64,000 nucleotides of DNA from Lachnospiraceae bacterium (GTDB lineage Bacteria > Bacillota > Clostridia > Lachnospirales > Lachnospiraceae). Position numbers and translations under genes: made by a program. The stretch is taken from contig JAILHF010000029.1 in assembly GCA_024696005.1 (NCBI GenBank), forward strand, positions 31,370 through 95,369. Reading direction: 5' to 3'. Positions 49,364 through 59,000 of this stretch are shown piece by piece (positions within the stretch are counted from its first letter, which is position 1; every line of letters begins with the position of its first letter). The notes under the pieces are model-generated. The model was not told the DNA's origin, made no database searches, and worked only from the letters and a program-made list of their open reading frames with translations.

Positions 49364-52300
49364 ATGAAAATGAGAAGAAAGAAGCTATTCGGAAGACAGA
49401 TCCTGTCGTTTCTGCTCGCATTTGTTCTGCTTTTCAGCCAGAGCAGTCTGTTTGCGTTTGCGGAAGGGGATGACGAGTGTTTAGATGAGCCAGTAAATGA
49501 GGTGGATGAAGATGAAAATCCGGATGAGAGGACAAGTGAAGAAGAACCGGTTGGAACAACTACAGAGGAAGATCGCGTGGTAGTTCCATATGATAAAAGC
49601 CTCCTTAATCAAGTCGGAGCTCAAGGCGCATACCAGTGTATGGCATATGCATTTGCTTATGCAACAACCATCATAGATAAAAAAGTCCATTCAGGAAGTG
49701 AGTATTGGAAACTGATTGATGGTGTTTGGCAAGCGTCATGGCCTAAAGGATGGTCGGATTGTACAGATAGAAGTCTGAAAACAGCTTACGATAATATAAA
49801 TTTAAATAAACCAATGGTATTGCATGTTTCTGGGAAATATCGTGCAGGCCATGAGGCAAATGGTCAATATGGACATTGGGTTACAGTGATTGGCTATAAA
49901 AAAACAGCAAATAGAGATGCATTGAAAACCAGTGATTTTTATATTATTGACCCTGGTGATTATTCATATGCATATTTATCAGATAATTGTTCAGACGGTC
50001 AAATGAGAGTTTCTGTTACTACGGGGAATAACGGCGGTGGAGGTAGTACTGGCTCTTATACTGTAGCCAATTCTGGAGTTACAAACATATCTAAAACTGG
50101 AGCAACAATCAATGCTACAGTTTCGCCTATGGCATATGTTAGTGAAGTTGGTTTTTATTTAGGAACATCAAAAACAAACATGCAAAAGCATGTGGAGAAT
50201 ACGACAGGAAATGTAAAATCTATATGGTATGATTTGGGAACAGGGAAATGGACAGGTGCGTTATCGGCTGGGACAACGTATTACTATAGAATTTACATAG
50301 TATCAGGTGGAAAGACATATGAATCTTCTATAGATTCTTTTATGACGCAACCCAATCCGGTTACTCCGTCTACTGATATTAAGGATGGAGGTCGCTATTT
50401 AATTGAGAGTGTATTGTCCGGTAAAGTGATAGAGGTTTCAAATGGTGTTGATACTGATAGAAAACAGTTGAATGTGTGGGAGTATACGAATGATCCTTGG
50501 CAATCTTGGATAGCCGTTAAAAGTGGTGATAAATATATCTTAAAAAATGCCTATACCGGAAAAGCGATGGATGTTTATAAAGCTTCTTTGGATGAGGGCG
50601 CGGCTATTACACAGTTTACATTAGATGGCTCGGCATCGCAGTATTGGTTTTTGGATAAAAAAGCGGATGGATCATATGGGATCGTTAACAATAATTCAGG
50701 GTTAGCGGTTGATCTTATGGGATTTAATAAAGAAAATGGTGCTACATTAGGACAATATATCTACTATGGAAACAATAATCAGCTTTGGTATTTCAATGAG
50801 TTGAATAATGATGATGATGTGATATATGACAGCGGGTATACGGATGTTACCCAGACAACAGCCAGGATTAATGCTACGCTTCCTGTAGTAAGGAGTTGTT
50901 CAGATGTTGGTTTCTATTTAGGGACATCTCCTGATAAGATGGAGAAGCATAACGAAACAATTGGTGGTAGAATCAAGACAATATGGTATGATCTGGGAAC
51001 TGGTAAATGGACATCAGCGCTAAGTAAAGGAACTACGTATTATTATCAGCTGTACTGTGTTATTGATGGCATTACATATAAAACGCCTGTAAACAATTTT
51101 ACGACGTTGGGCGATAAGATAGCGCCGAATATTAAGCAGGCTTATATAACCAATATCACGCAAGATGGGTATTCGGTTGTATGTGAAGCAACAGATAACA
51201 TAGGAGTTACGAAGGTTTGTTTTCCTACCTGGACAGAGGCTAATGGTCAGGATGACTTGGTATCAGATTGGCCCAATAATACAAAGGCTACATCATCAAA
51301 AGGAAATGTTTACTATTATGATGTAAAAATTTCATCGCATAATAATGAAAGAGGGACATATATAACACATGTTTATGCATTTGATGCGGATGGAAATAAA
51401 GCGTGTGTCCAGCTTTCAGTTGTTGTACCGACGTACGTTTCGGGAATAACGCTTTCAAAAACGTCCTTGTCGTTAAAAGCTGGGGAGGCAGCAATGCTTA
51501 CTGCTACAGTTGCCCCGTCAAATGCTACATTAAAAAATCTTGAATGGATGTCAGATGATGAAAGCATAGCAACTGTAGAAGATGGCAAAATAACAGCAAT
51601 AGCTGTTGGAAAGACAAAAGTACATGTATCTGCACAAGATTCAAGCGGTGTTAGCGCAACATGTGAAGTAACGGTTACCGGTTCCTCAAATCCTACTCCC
51701 GGTCCTGAAGATGACGAGAAGGCTGTAATAGCCGTATCTAAGGTATCCGGTACTGCGGGCTCGAAGGTAGAAGTGCCTGTATCGATAAGCAATAACCCGG
51801 GCATTGCATCTGCCGGATTTAAGATCGATTATGACAAGACAGCCCTTACGTTGAGCGACATAAAGGCCGGCAAGGTATTCAGCGAAGGTACTTTTGACGG
51901 AAAGACGTCCACCGGAGTAGTACAGTGGTATTATGCCGGCGATGATGAAGTGATCAAAACCAACGGTGAATTGTTCCGGGCGGTATTTACCGTTAACAGC
52001 AGTGCAGCCAAGGGAAGCTATGATGTATCTGTAGGTTTGCTGAATGGCGACAATGCCAATTTTACGGACCAGAACGGAAACGCTGTTCCGGTAAGCTTTA
52101 CAGATGGTAAGGTATCTGTAGGCATGGGAGTAAAAGGCGATCTTACCGGTGACGGTAGTGTAGCCATGGGCGATGTGGTGAAAGTGGCCCGCGCGGTGGC
52201 CGGATATATAACGCTTACAGCCGAAGAGGAAGCCCTTGCAGATGTTACGGGAGATGGAAAGGTGGCTATGGGCGATGTGGTAAAGATCGCAAGATTTGTC

Positions 52301-54199
52301 GCAGGGTATATTGACAGCCTGAGTGCCACAGCAGAGTTTTTGAGTTCAGACGATGAAGAGTTAGTCATAACGGCAGCCATGCAGGAAGATGCAGAGATGA
52401 TCGATATGGCTGAGGGTGAGGCTGCGATGAAGGTGGCTGAACAGAAAGCCAAGCCCGGGGATACGGTAGAACTTCCTGTTGAGATCGAAACCAACCCGGG
52501 GATCGCATCAGCTGCCCTGTCTGTGAGCTATGATGCGGCAAGCCTTGAATTGAGATCCGTAACCAAAGGATCTGTATTTGAAAACGGAACCTTTACCGCT
52601 GATGTAGATAAGAACCTGGTACAGTGGTATGATGTTTCGACGAATAAGGACACTACAGCTACAGGTACGATGTTTACATTGGAATTTGCGGTCAGAAGCA
52701 CTGCAACGGCGGGAAAGCATACTGTCAGTGTGGGATATCTGGATAATGATGAGGCAAATGTCACTAATATAGAGTCAAAGAATGTAAAGGTTGCGTTTAC
52801 AGACGGAGTTGTTGAGGTAGAGGGCGGGAGTGAAAAGGAAGACCCTGTACCTGTCGGAACGGCTGAAATAGAGACAGGCAAAGCGTCGGTCAATCCCGGA
52901 AAGACTGTGGAGATCCCCGTTCAGATCAAGACCAACCCCGGTATTGCAGGCCTTTCATTATCCGTAAGCTATAACAATGCAGTTTTGACACTTAAATCCA
53001 TTACCAAGGGCAAAGTGTTTACGGCAGGAACATTCACGGGAGATCCGGAAAAGAATCTGATCCAGTGGTATGATGTATCTTCCGATAAGAATACCACAGC
53101 TACCGGTGTATTGTTTACTCTTGGATTTGAAGCGAAATCCGACGCGGAGGCCGGGAAATACGCTGTAAGTGTCGGGCTTCTGAATGGCGCCCCTTCAAAT
53201 GCAACAAATATAGACTCAGAGAATGTTCCTGTGACATTTACGGACGGTGAAGTGGAGATCACAAGCGGAACGATCACACCGCCCGAACCGATGATCGAGA
53301 AAGAAGATCCCTTTTGCATTGCACCGGTGATCACAGATAAGACAACAGAGATCTACCTTGTCAAGGGACAGAAGTTTACCATGCCCGATACCGGCTGGAC
53401 GAGCAGCAATAAAAAACAGGTGACGGTAAGCAAGAAGGGAGTATTGACGGCAAAGAATGTCACTGCCGCTCCGGTTACTCTTACAAAAGGCGATCGTTCC
53501 ATAAAGGTATATGTGACAAAGCCTGTGATCGATAAGTCTCTTACCATAAGTGATGGAGAAGAACATCCGATCAAACTTACCTATGACACTGAGCATTTGG
53601 AAGTCTATTGGTATAGCAGTGATCCGAATGTGGCAAAGGTTGATGAAGATGGCATAGTAGAGCCTATTTCCGCCGGAACCGCTACTGTAACTGCGTATAT
53701 CAACAGCAAAGCTTATAAGTGCAAGGTGAAGGTTGTTGAAACCGAACTGTTCGGCTATAGATCCATATACCTGACGGAGGGGGCTAAAAAGCCTCTGAAG
53801 ATAAAGGGCTTGAAGAAGGCTGTTTGGGAAAGTGATGACAATACTGTTGCAACGGTGGTCAATAACAAGATCGTTGCCGGGAAGCCGGGATATGCATTTC
53901 TCAGTTCCACCTATGAAGGTAAAACCTATCATATCCACGTGTATGTAGAAGCCATCGACCTGGATATGCGCGATATCGTTCAGAAGGGGAAGAACAAGTA
54001 TACGATCACAATGGTTGCCGGTGATGATACATCAGTAGATTTTAAGTATTTAAAGCATGACTATGTATTCACAAGCAATAAGTCGGAAATAGCCTATGTT
54101 GACAAAACGGGATATCTTGTTGCCAGAAAAGCCGGAAAAGCAAAGCTTACGGCAAAAGTGAACGGAAAGACGGTCACCATAACTGTAACGGTAAAATAA
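49364..54199 (+). CDS. secreted multi-domain protein: C39-like cysteine protease, two Fn3-like repeats, ricin-type lectin, GBS Bsp-like domain, BIG2, cohesin, dockerin, two cohesins, C-terminal Ig-like module
   Basis: Signal peptide; 'NQVGAQGAYQCMAYAFAYA...GQYGHWVTVIGYK...DFYIIDPG'; ricin 'GKVIEVSNGVDTDRKQLNVWEY'; 'DNIGVTKVCFPTWTEANGQDDL'; cohesin and dockerin repeats. Confidence 0.87.
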   Translation: MKMRRKKLFGRQILSFLLAFVLLFSQSSLFAFAEGDDECLDEPVNEVDEDENPDERTSEEEPVGTTTEEDRVVVPYDKSLLNQVGAQGAYQCMAYAFAYATTIIDKKVHSGSEYWKLIDGVWQASWPKGWSDCTDRSLKTAYDNINLNKPMVLHVSGKYRAGHEANGQYGHWVTVIGYKKTANRDALKTSDFYIIDPGDYSYAYLSDNCSDGQMRVSVTTGNNGGGGSTGSYTVANSGVTNISKTGATINATVSPMAYVSEVGFYLGTSKTNMQKHVENTTGNVKSIWYDLGTGKWTGALSAGTTYYYRIYIVSGGKTYESSIDSFMTQPNPVTPSTDIKDGGRYLIESVLSGKVIEVSNGVDTDRKQLNVWEYTNDPWQSWIAVKSGDKYILKNAYTGKAMDVYKASLDEGAAITQFTLDGSASQYWFLDKKADGSYGIVNNNSGLAVDLMGFNKENGATLGQYIYYGNNNQLWYFNELNNDDDVIYDSGYTDVTQTTARINATLPVVRSCSDVGFYLGTSPDKMEKHNETIGGRIKTIWYDLGTGKWTSALSKGTTYYYQLYCVIDGITYKTPVNNFTTLGDKIAPNIKQAYITNITQDGYSVVCEATDNIGVTKVCFPTWTEANGQDDLVSDWPNNTKATSSKGNVYYYDVKISSHNNERGTYITHVYAFDADGNKACVQLSVVVPTYVSGITLSKTSLSLKAGEAAMLTATVAPSNATLKNLEWMSDDESIATVEDGKITAIAVGKTKVHVSAQDSSGVSATCEVTVTGSSNPTPGPEDDEKAVIAVSKVSGTAGSKVEVPVSISNNPGIASAGFKIDYDKTALTLSDIKAGKVFSEGTFDGKTSTGVVQWYYAGDDEVIKTNGELFRAVFTVNSSAAKGSYDVSVGLLNGDNANFTDQNGNAVPVSFTDGKVSVGMGVKGDLTGDGSVAMGDVVKVARAVAGYITLTAEEEALADVTGDGKVAMGDVVKIARFVAGYIDSLSATAEFLSSDDEELVITAAMQEDAEMIDMAEGEAAMKVAEQKAKPGDTVELPVEIETNPGIASAALSVSYDAASLELRSVTKGSVFENGTFTADVDKNLVQWYDVSTNKDTTATGTMFTLEFAVRSTATAGKHTVSVGYLDNDEANVTNIESKNVKVAFTDGVVEVEGGSEKEDPVPVGTAEIETGKASVNPGKTVEIPVQIKTNPGIAGLSLSVSYNNAVLTLKSITKGKVFTAGTFTGDPEKNLIQWYDVSSDKNTTATGVLFTLGFEAKSDAEAGKYAVSVGLLNGAPSNATNIDSENVPVTFTDGEVEITSGTITPPEPMIEKEDPFCIAPVITDKTTEIYLVKGQKFTMPDTGWTSSNKKQVTVSKKGVLTAKNVTAAPVTLTKGDRSIKVYVTKPVIDKSLTISDGEEHPIKLTYDTEHLEVYWYSSDPNVAKVDEDGIVEPISAGTATVTAYINSKAYKCKVKVVETELFGYRSIYLTEGAKKPLKIKGLKKAVWESDDNTVATVVNNKIVAGKPGYAFLSSTYEGKTYHIHVYVEAIDLDMRDIVQKGKNKYTITMVAGDDTSVDFKYLKHDYVFTSNKSEIAYVDKTGYLVARKAGKAKLTAKVNGKTVTITVTVK
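51718..52130 (+). other. cohesin-like domain 1 (approximate limits)
   Basis: AVIAVSKVSGTAGSKVEVPVSISNNPGIASAGFKIDYDKTALTLSDIKAGKVFSEGTFDGK...VQWYYAG. Confidence 0.82.
52131..52323 (+). other. type I-like dockerin (two Ca-binding segments)
   Basis: GDLTGDGSVAMGDVVKVARAVAGY ... ADVTGDGKVAMGDVVKIARFVAGYIDSL. Confidence 0.87.
52424..53272 (+). other. cohesin-like domains 2 and 3 (tandem, approximate limits)
   Basis: KPGDTVELPVEIETNPGIASAALSVSYDAASLELRSVTKGSVFENGTF...VQWYDVS and NPGKTVEIPVQIKTNPGIAGLSLSVSYNNAVLTLKSITKGKVFTAGTF...IQWYDVS. Confidence 0.82.
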
Positions 54200-54214
54200 G
54201 AATCGGATAGAGAG

Positions 54215-54252
54215 TGCGCCTTTCGTTTTCGTAACGAAAGGCGCATTTTTTT
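54215..54252 (+). terminator. intrinsic terminator
   Basis: TGCGCCTTTCGTT-N5-AACGAAAGGCGCA + TTTTTTT. Confidence 0.93.
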
Positions 54253-54287
54253 GTTATCAGATCTTGATGGTGGTGTGCACGGGATGG

Positions 54288-55475
54288 TTACGTTCCTGTT
54301 TTCCGAAATGACTCGAGTTTGTCCCGTTTATGTGTAAAGCAGCGTACTATAAAATCGATCCTTTCTTCCGGAAGTACATTGCCTTCCGCAAAGGCTTCAT
54401 GTATATTGTTTTCATCAGGTAATTTGCTGATATCCATGGCCTGCGGATCAAGGACATATCTCAGAAGCCGCTCTTCTTTTTCTAGAAAAGAGTGGGTTTT
54501 TATATCCGTAAACATTCCCGGGGTTATTTCCGGCCTGAGCTTCGACCAGAACAGACAGCTTCCGGAATCGTAGATCGGGGCCATGCCTGTAACCCTGAGT
54601 GTATCGGCATTGCGCAGTATGCCGAAGTTGTTGAAGTGCCTGTCGGTATTAGTGATCAGATAATCCAGCAATATCTCATAGTCGAAAAAGTGACGAACAA
54701 GTGCTTCGTCCAGTCCGAGATCTACGCATCCGCCCAGTATCTGATAATACGCTGACCTGCCTCCGCGGATCTTCTGTGACTGAAAAATATCATAGCCGCT
54801 GATGAATTCCATTGTATCATCTGTTATAAAATTGTCGGAAGCACAGCAAATAGCGTTTTCCTCTCCGAAGGCAAATTCGAACGTATCATATTTGACATAT
54901 GGGATATCGGTATTCTGTCTTTGGTTTATCAGAGTCACAAACTTTTCGTTCAGACTTTGCTGGCAGCCTGCTCCAAAGTTCCCCTTGACAAGAAATCTTG
55001 TTCCGTCTTTTTTGATAAGCCACTTTTTTTCCAGATCACCTTTGGTTGTGGCATCTGGGGAGTATTTGGAAAAGCGGGTTTTGGCGGGGAATTTTTTTAC
55101 GGATTCTTTTTCGGATATTATTGCAGTCGAAAAATCGTTATCAAAAAGGTTTATATCTTTCCAGGAGTAGTCTTCTTCGAAGGGTTTGAACCAATAGGTG
55201 TCATTAAGAGATAATCCGAGATTATCCAGCATAAAAATCCCGGTAGTTGAGTTGACGGAAACAAGTCGTTCTATATGGTGCCTGGTTTTTGGGACGGTTC
55301 TGTCCCTGCACCATTCTTTCAGCAGAGAGATATCTTTTTTTGCCGGAAGCGGTAATAATTCCGGGTTGATAACTCTTGCAACTTTAACAAGGGCACCCAG
55401 TTCATTGAAGAGAAGGTTACAAACCTTGTCGTTTTTATGCATCAAAACGATTCGCCGCTCCAAAAACGTCACCAC
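54288..55475 (-). CDS. HipA-like kinase domain protein
   Basis: FFDYEILLDYLITNTDRHFNNFGILRN...MAPIYDSGSCLF; start overlaps stop of upstream XRE gene. Confidence 0.75.
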   Translation of the reverse strand: MVTFLERRIVLMHKNDKVCNLLFNELGALVKVARVINPELLPLPAKKDISLLKEWCRDRTVPKTRHHIERLVSVNSTTGIFMLDNLGLSLNDTYWFKPFEEDYSWKDINLFDNDFSTAIISEKESVKKFPAKTRFSKYSPDATTKGDLEKKWLIKKDGTRFLVKGNFGAGCQQSLNEKFVTLINQRQNTDIPYVKYDTFEFAFGEENAICCASDNFITDDTMEFISGYDIFQSQKIRGGRSAYYQILGGCVDLGLDEALVRHFFDYEILLDYLITNTDRHFNNFGILRNADTLRVTGMAPIYDSGSCLFWSKLRPEITPGMFTDIKTHSFLEKEERLLRYVLDPQAMDISKLPDENNIHEAFAEGNVLPEERIDFIVRCFTHKRDKLESFRKTGT

Positions 55476-55867
55476 TCATTTCTTATTATTTTTTTGATTT
55501 TATTATTCCTGTAGTCGGATGCTATGCTTCTGCAATACCATTTGATATCACTTATGTCAATCTCTCGTGGGAGCTGTGCTTTGGCAGCATACTGTCTGTT
55601 CTTTATTATGAATAAGATATCGAAAGAACCGTCTTCATGAAGAGATATTCTTTCGTGCCGTCCGGAGAAGTTCATTACGGGATATTTGGGCTCGGGATTA
55701 ATCTTTCCTTCCAGAACAAGGATTTTCTGTATCATTTCTACGGTATACGCGGGAGGCACGGATTTACCATATTCCCATCGCTGAATGGTCCTTAGCGGGA
55801 TATTGAAATAATCACCAAATTTCTGCTGTGACATATGCAATTTTGTGCGCATTTCTTTAATGGTCAT
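55469..55867 (-). CDS. HTH (XRE-like) regulator, HipB-like partner
   Basis: MTIKEMRTKLHMSQQKFGDYFNIPLRTIQRWEYGKSVPPAYTVEMIQKIL. Confidence 0.82.
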   Translation of the reverse strand: MTIKEMRTKLHMSQQKFGDYFNIPLRTIQRWEYGKSVPPAYTVEMIQKILVLEGKINPEPKYPVMNFSGRHERISLHEDGSFDILFIIKNRQYAAKAQLPREIDISDIKWYCRSIASDYRNNKIKKIIRNEW

Positions 55868-55887
55868 ATCAAGCTCTCCTGTCACTT

Positions 55888-55918
55888 GAATTGTATCAAT
55901 TTGATACAATTCTGTCAA
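55888..55918 (-). promoter_or_regulatory. promoter TTGACA-17-TACAAT overlapped by perfect palindrome GAATTGTATCA-ATT-TGATACAATTC
   Basis: Palindrome 55888-55912; -35 55913-55918; -10 55890-55895 on minus strand. Confidence 0.8.
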
Positions 55919-55958
55919 GTTGATTATCGTGCATATAAATGTGCATATATGGAAAAGA

Positions 55959-56009
55959 TCGCTTTCGGCGAAGTGAACATTGACTATAGATTGAGACGAA
56001 GAGTAAAAT
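55959..56009 (+). promoter_or_regulatory. shared promoter element copy 2: TCGC-N5-GCGA-N4-AACATTGACTATAGAT ... TAAAAT
   Basis: Matches 49254-49303. Confidence 0.7.
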
Positions 56010-56069
56010 TGTATCTGAGGGCGCGTTCGGCGCGAATTCTGACATTTTACACGGATAGGAGAGAAAAAC

Positions 56070-59000
56070 ATGAAGAGAAAGATGTACAGATGGTTGTCGT
56101 CAGTTATGCTCATCGTCCTGCTTTTTGCCGAAGCGGGTAATCTGCCTGTTGTTTGGGCGGCGGGTGATGAAGATGGGGGCACTGAGGATGTGGTGAGTGA
56201 AAATGGTGATAATTTACCGGAACCGAAAGAAGTGAGTGAAGACCCACTCGATGATGAGGGGTCACAGGAGCCGGAAGCTGTTCAACCGGGTGAGGTCACC
56301 CGGTTGGAGTGGTGGCGGATGCTGATAGAAACATTTGGAATGACGGTCGAAACAGATAATTATCCGGATAATTATTTCTGCGACCTTAATTCGTCTTTTG
56401 AATATTATAGAGATATCATGGTGGCAACCGAATTCGGCCTTGTTGATGTAGAGGCCGGAGACGCGATTAATGTCGATGAAGCTGCAACGAGAGAATTTGC
56501 CGCTCACAGTCTGAATGTCTGCCTGGGCTTTCAGAGGGATGAAGACACAGGATACACCTTTTCAGAAGCTGATTCTGTGGAATATCCGAATGATATTCAG
56601 ATTGCGATCGATAAGGGCTGGTTCACACTGAATGACGGTAGTTTTGAACCGGATAAGCCTATAACGAGTGCTGAAATGACAACATTGAAGGAATATGCTC
56701 AAAATGTCCTGAAAGAAAGGGAGATAGATCCTGAGAAAGAGAATTCATGGGTATTTGCGGATGGCGTTGTTGATATTACGAAATCAACAAATGCTTTTAT
56801 GTCTGATGTAGATGAATTTACATTATCGGATTGCCAGGCGGCTCTCGAAACAGGAAAAATCTATGGTTTTCTGGTGGATGGGGATCCGGTCGTTCGCAGG
56901 TTTGTGGAAATAAATGCAACCGAAAATGAAAAAGAGTATGTTGTAAAAACGGAATCGGTTTCTTCAGAGGAAGCATATGAATCTATAAGCATTTCAAATG
57001 AAGGGCAAAAGCTGAATCTGAAAAATGCTGTCCTTTGCGATCCGGATATGGAATTACAGTATGTAGTTGGAGGAACATTAGAGGAAAACTTCGAAGACGG
57101 AGTTGTGTATGACACTGTTAGTGAGCTGAATAACAGGGATGTAAGTGCGATCATAGTAACCAGGGAATATGATATACCGACCAGGGTTATGAAAGATCAT
57201 GAAATCGATCTGGGCGGCGGTAAGAAGGCTGTTTTGTCGTTTACGATCGGAGATCCTTTCATTGATAAAGATATTGATTGCATGAAGATTCTGTCATATA
57301 ACCAGAAGGCATATATTCAGGTGAGCATTCCTGTTACATTTTCCTGTAACGTAAGCCTGGATGTATTAAGTGATATCGGAGTATCTCCCAAAATGGATCT
57401 GGCTTATCTGCCGTTGGCAGGTGGCATAGGCTATATAAAAACTACCTTGGAGATGACGCTGAAGGGAAGCGTACTTATCAGTTATGTTCAGATGCTTACT
57501 GTCGGAGTTTCCTATTCAGCAAGGGAAGGATTCAGTGTATATAAGAATTTTTATAAGGAAAAGTTTACCATAGAAGCAAAAGCGGAGGCGTCTATAGGAA
57601 TAAAGGCATCCATTGGTTTTGATCTCGGAGTTTTGAAAGGCGAAGCATACGGAAAGTTTGGGGGTGAGGCTGTAGCGGAGACTAAATTCTACGATGATGG
57701 AAAGAATCCGGTAAATTGCGCACAGGTTTACGCATGGTTGTATCTGAAATATGGCTACAAAGCTACCTTTGATTATTGGCTGGATAAAAAATCATGGGGG
57801 GACGAGGTTAATATCCTGACTCGTAAAAACAGTCCTGTAAAAGTATGTCTGCATTTTGAAGATGGTGTTAAAGTTGCAAGATGTACTAGGGAGAATGCGA
57901 AAAACGGTGAAATAAACGGCAATACTACGAATGGAATATATAAATACTACACGCCAATCAATTCGCGATATGCTGTCGGTGGCGGAAATACCGGGTATGA
58001 TGAGAGTGGTAAGGAATATACCCTTTTCGAAACATCTAAAGATGAAGATTCGAAGACATGCACTGTTACGAAGTATAACGGTAATGTTTCGGCATTGAGC
58101 ATACCTTCGGAGATTGATGGATATAAAGTCATCGGAATTGCGGCTAATGTGTTTAAGGGACGTTCGGAATTAGTGTTTGTTAGTATGCCTGATACAGTAA
58201 CGAAGATAGATAACTATGCTTTTTCAGATTGTAGTAATCTTGAAGTGGTTAAGCTTTCAAAAGGGCTTACAACACTTGGGTATAGTGCATTTAATAATGA
58301 TGACAAGATAGAATCTATCGAAATACCAAAAAGCCTGGCAACAACAACTACGGATGTTGGTTTTTATGAAGCACGAAAAGGCCCTTTTAACAGTTGCGAC
58401 GGGTTGAAAACTATAACATTCGAAGAGGGAACAACCAGGATACCTAACTTTTTGTTCGCACATTGCCCGGGTATTGAAACGATAACAATACCTGATACTG
58501 TCACGTTGATTAACGATAATGCTTTCCTGGATTGTCGGAATCTGAGAAATGTAATCATTCCGGATTCTGTCGAAACAATAAATGGATGGGCTTTCTCGGG
58601 ATGCATCAGTCTGGCTAGCATTGCTCTTTCTGAAAATCTTTCATACCTTGGGGAAGGTGCATTTTCCGGCGATGTATCTCTTGCAAGCGCTTTTATACCT
58701 AAAAGCTTAAAAACAACAAAAGAGCACTATTGTGGTGGATACAGTGTGCAATTAGGGCCATATGCAACTGCTGAAGGGCCACTTAACAATTCGGGACCGT
58801 TCTCGGGTTGTGATAATCTCAGGGAAGTTTTGTTTGAGGAAGGGACAACAAAAATACCAGCATATCTTTTCGCTCACTGTAATGGTATAGAAGAGATTGA
58901 AATTCCTGGTACAGTAACTGAAATTGGAGCACAGGCATTTGATCAGTGTCAATCATTGAAGAAAATAACATTTAACAGCGGGTTAAATGGTATATGCGCT

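Noticed and set aside
55281-55310. GGGACGGTTCTGTCCC dyad as a mobile-element end
   Set aside because: Lies inside the HipA-like coding frame (RDRTVPKTR) and is short; insufficient evidence for an element.
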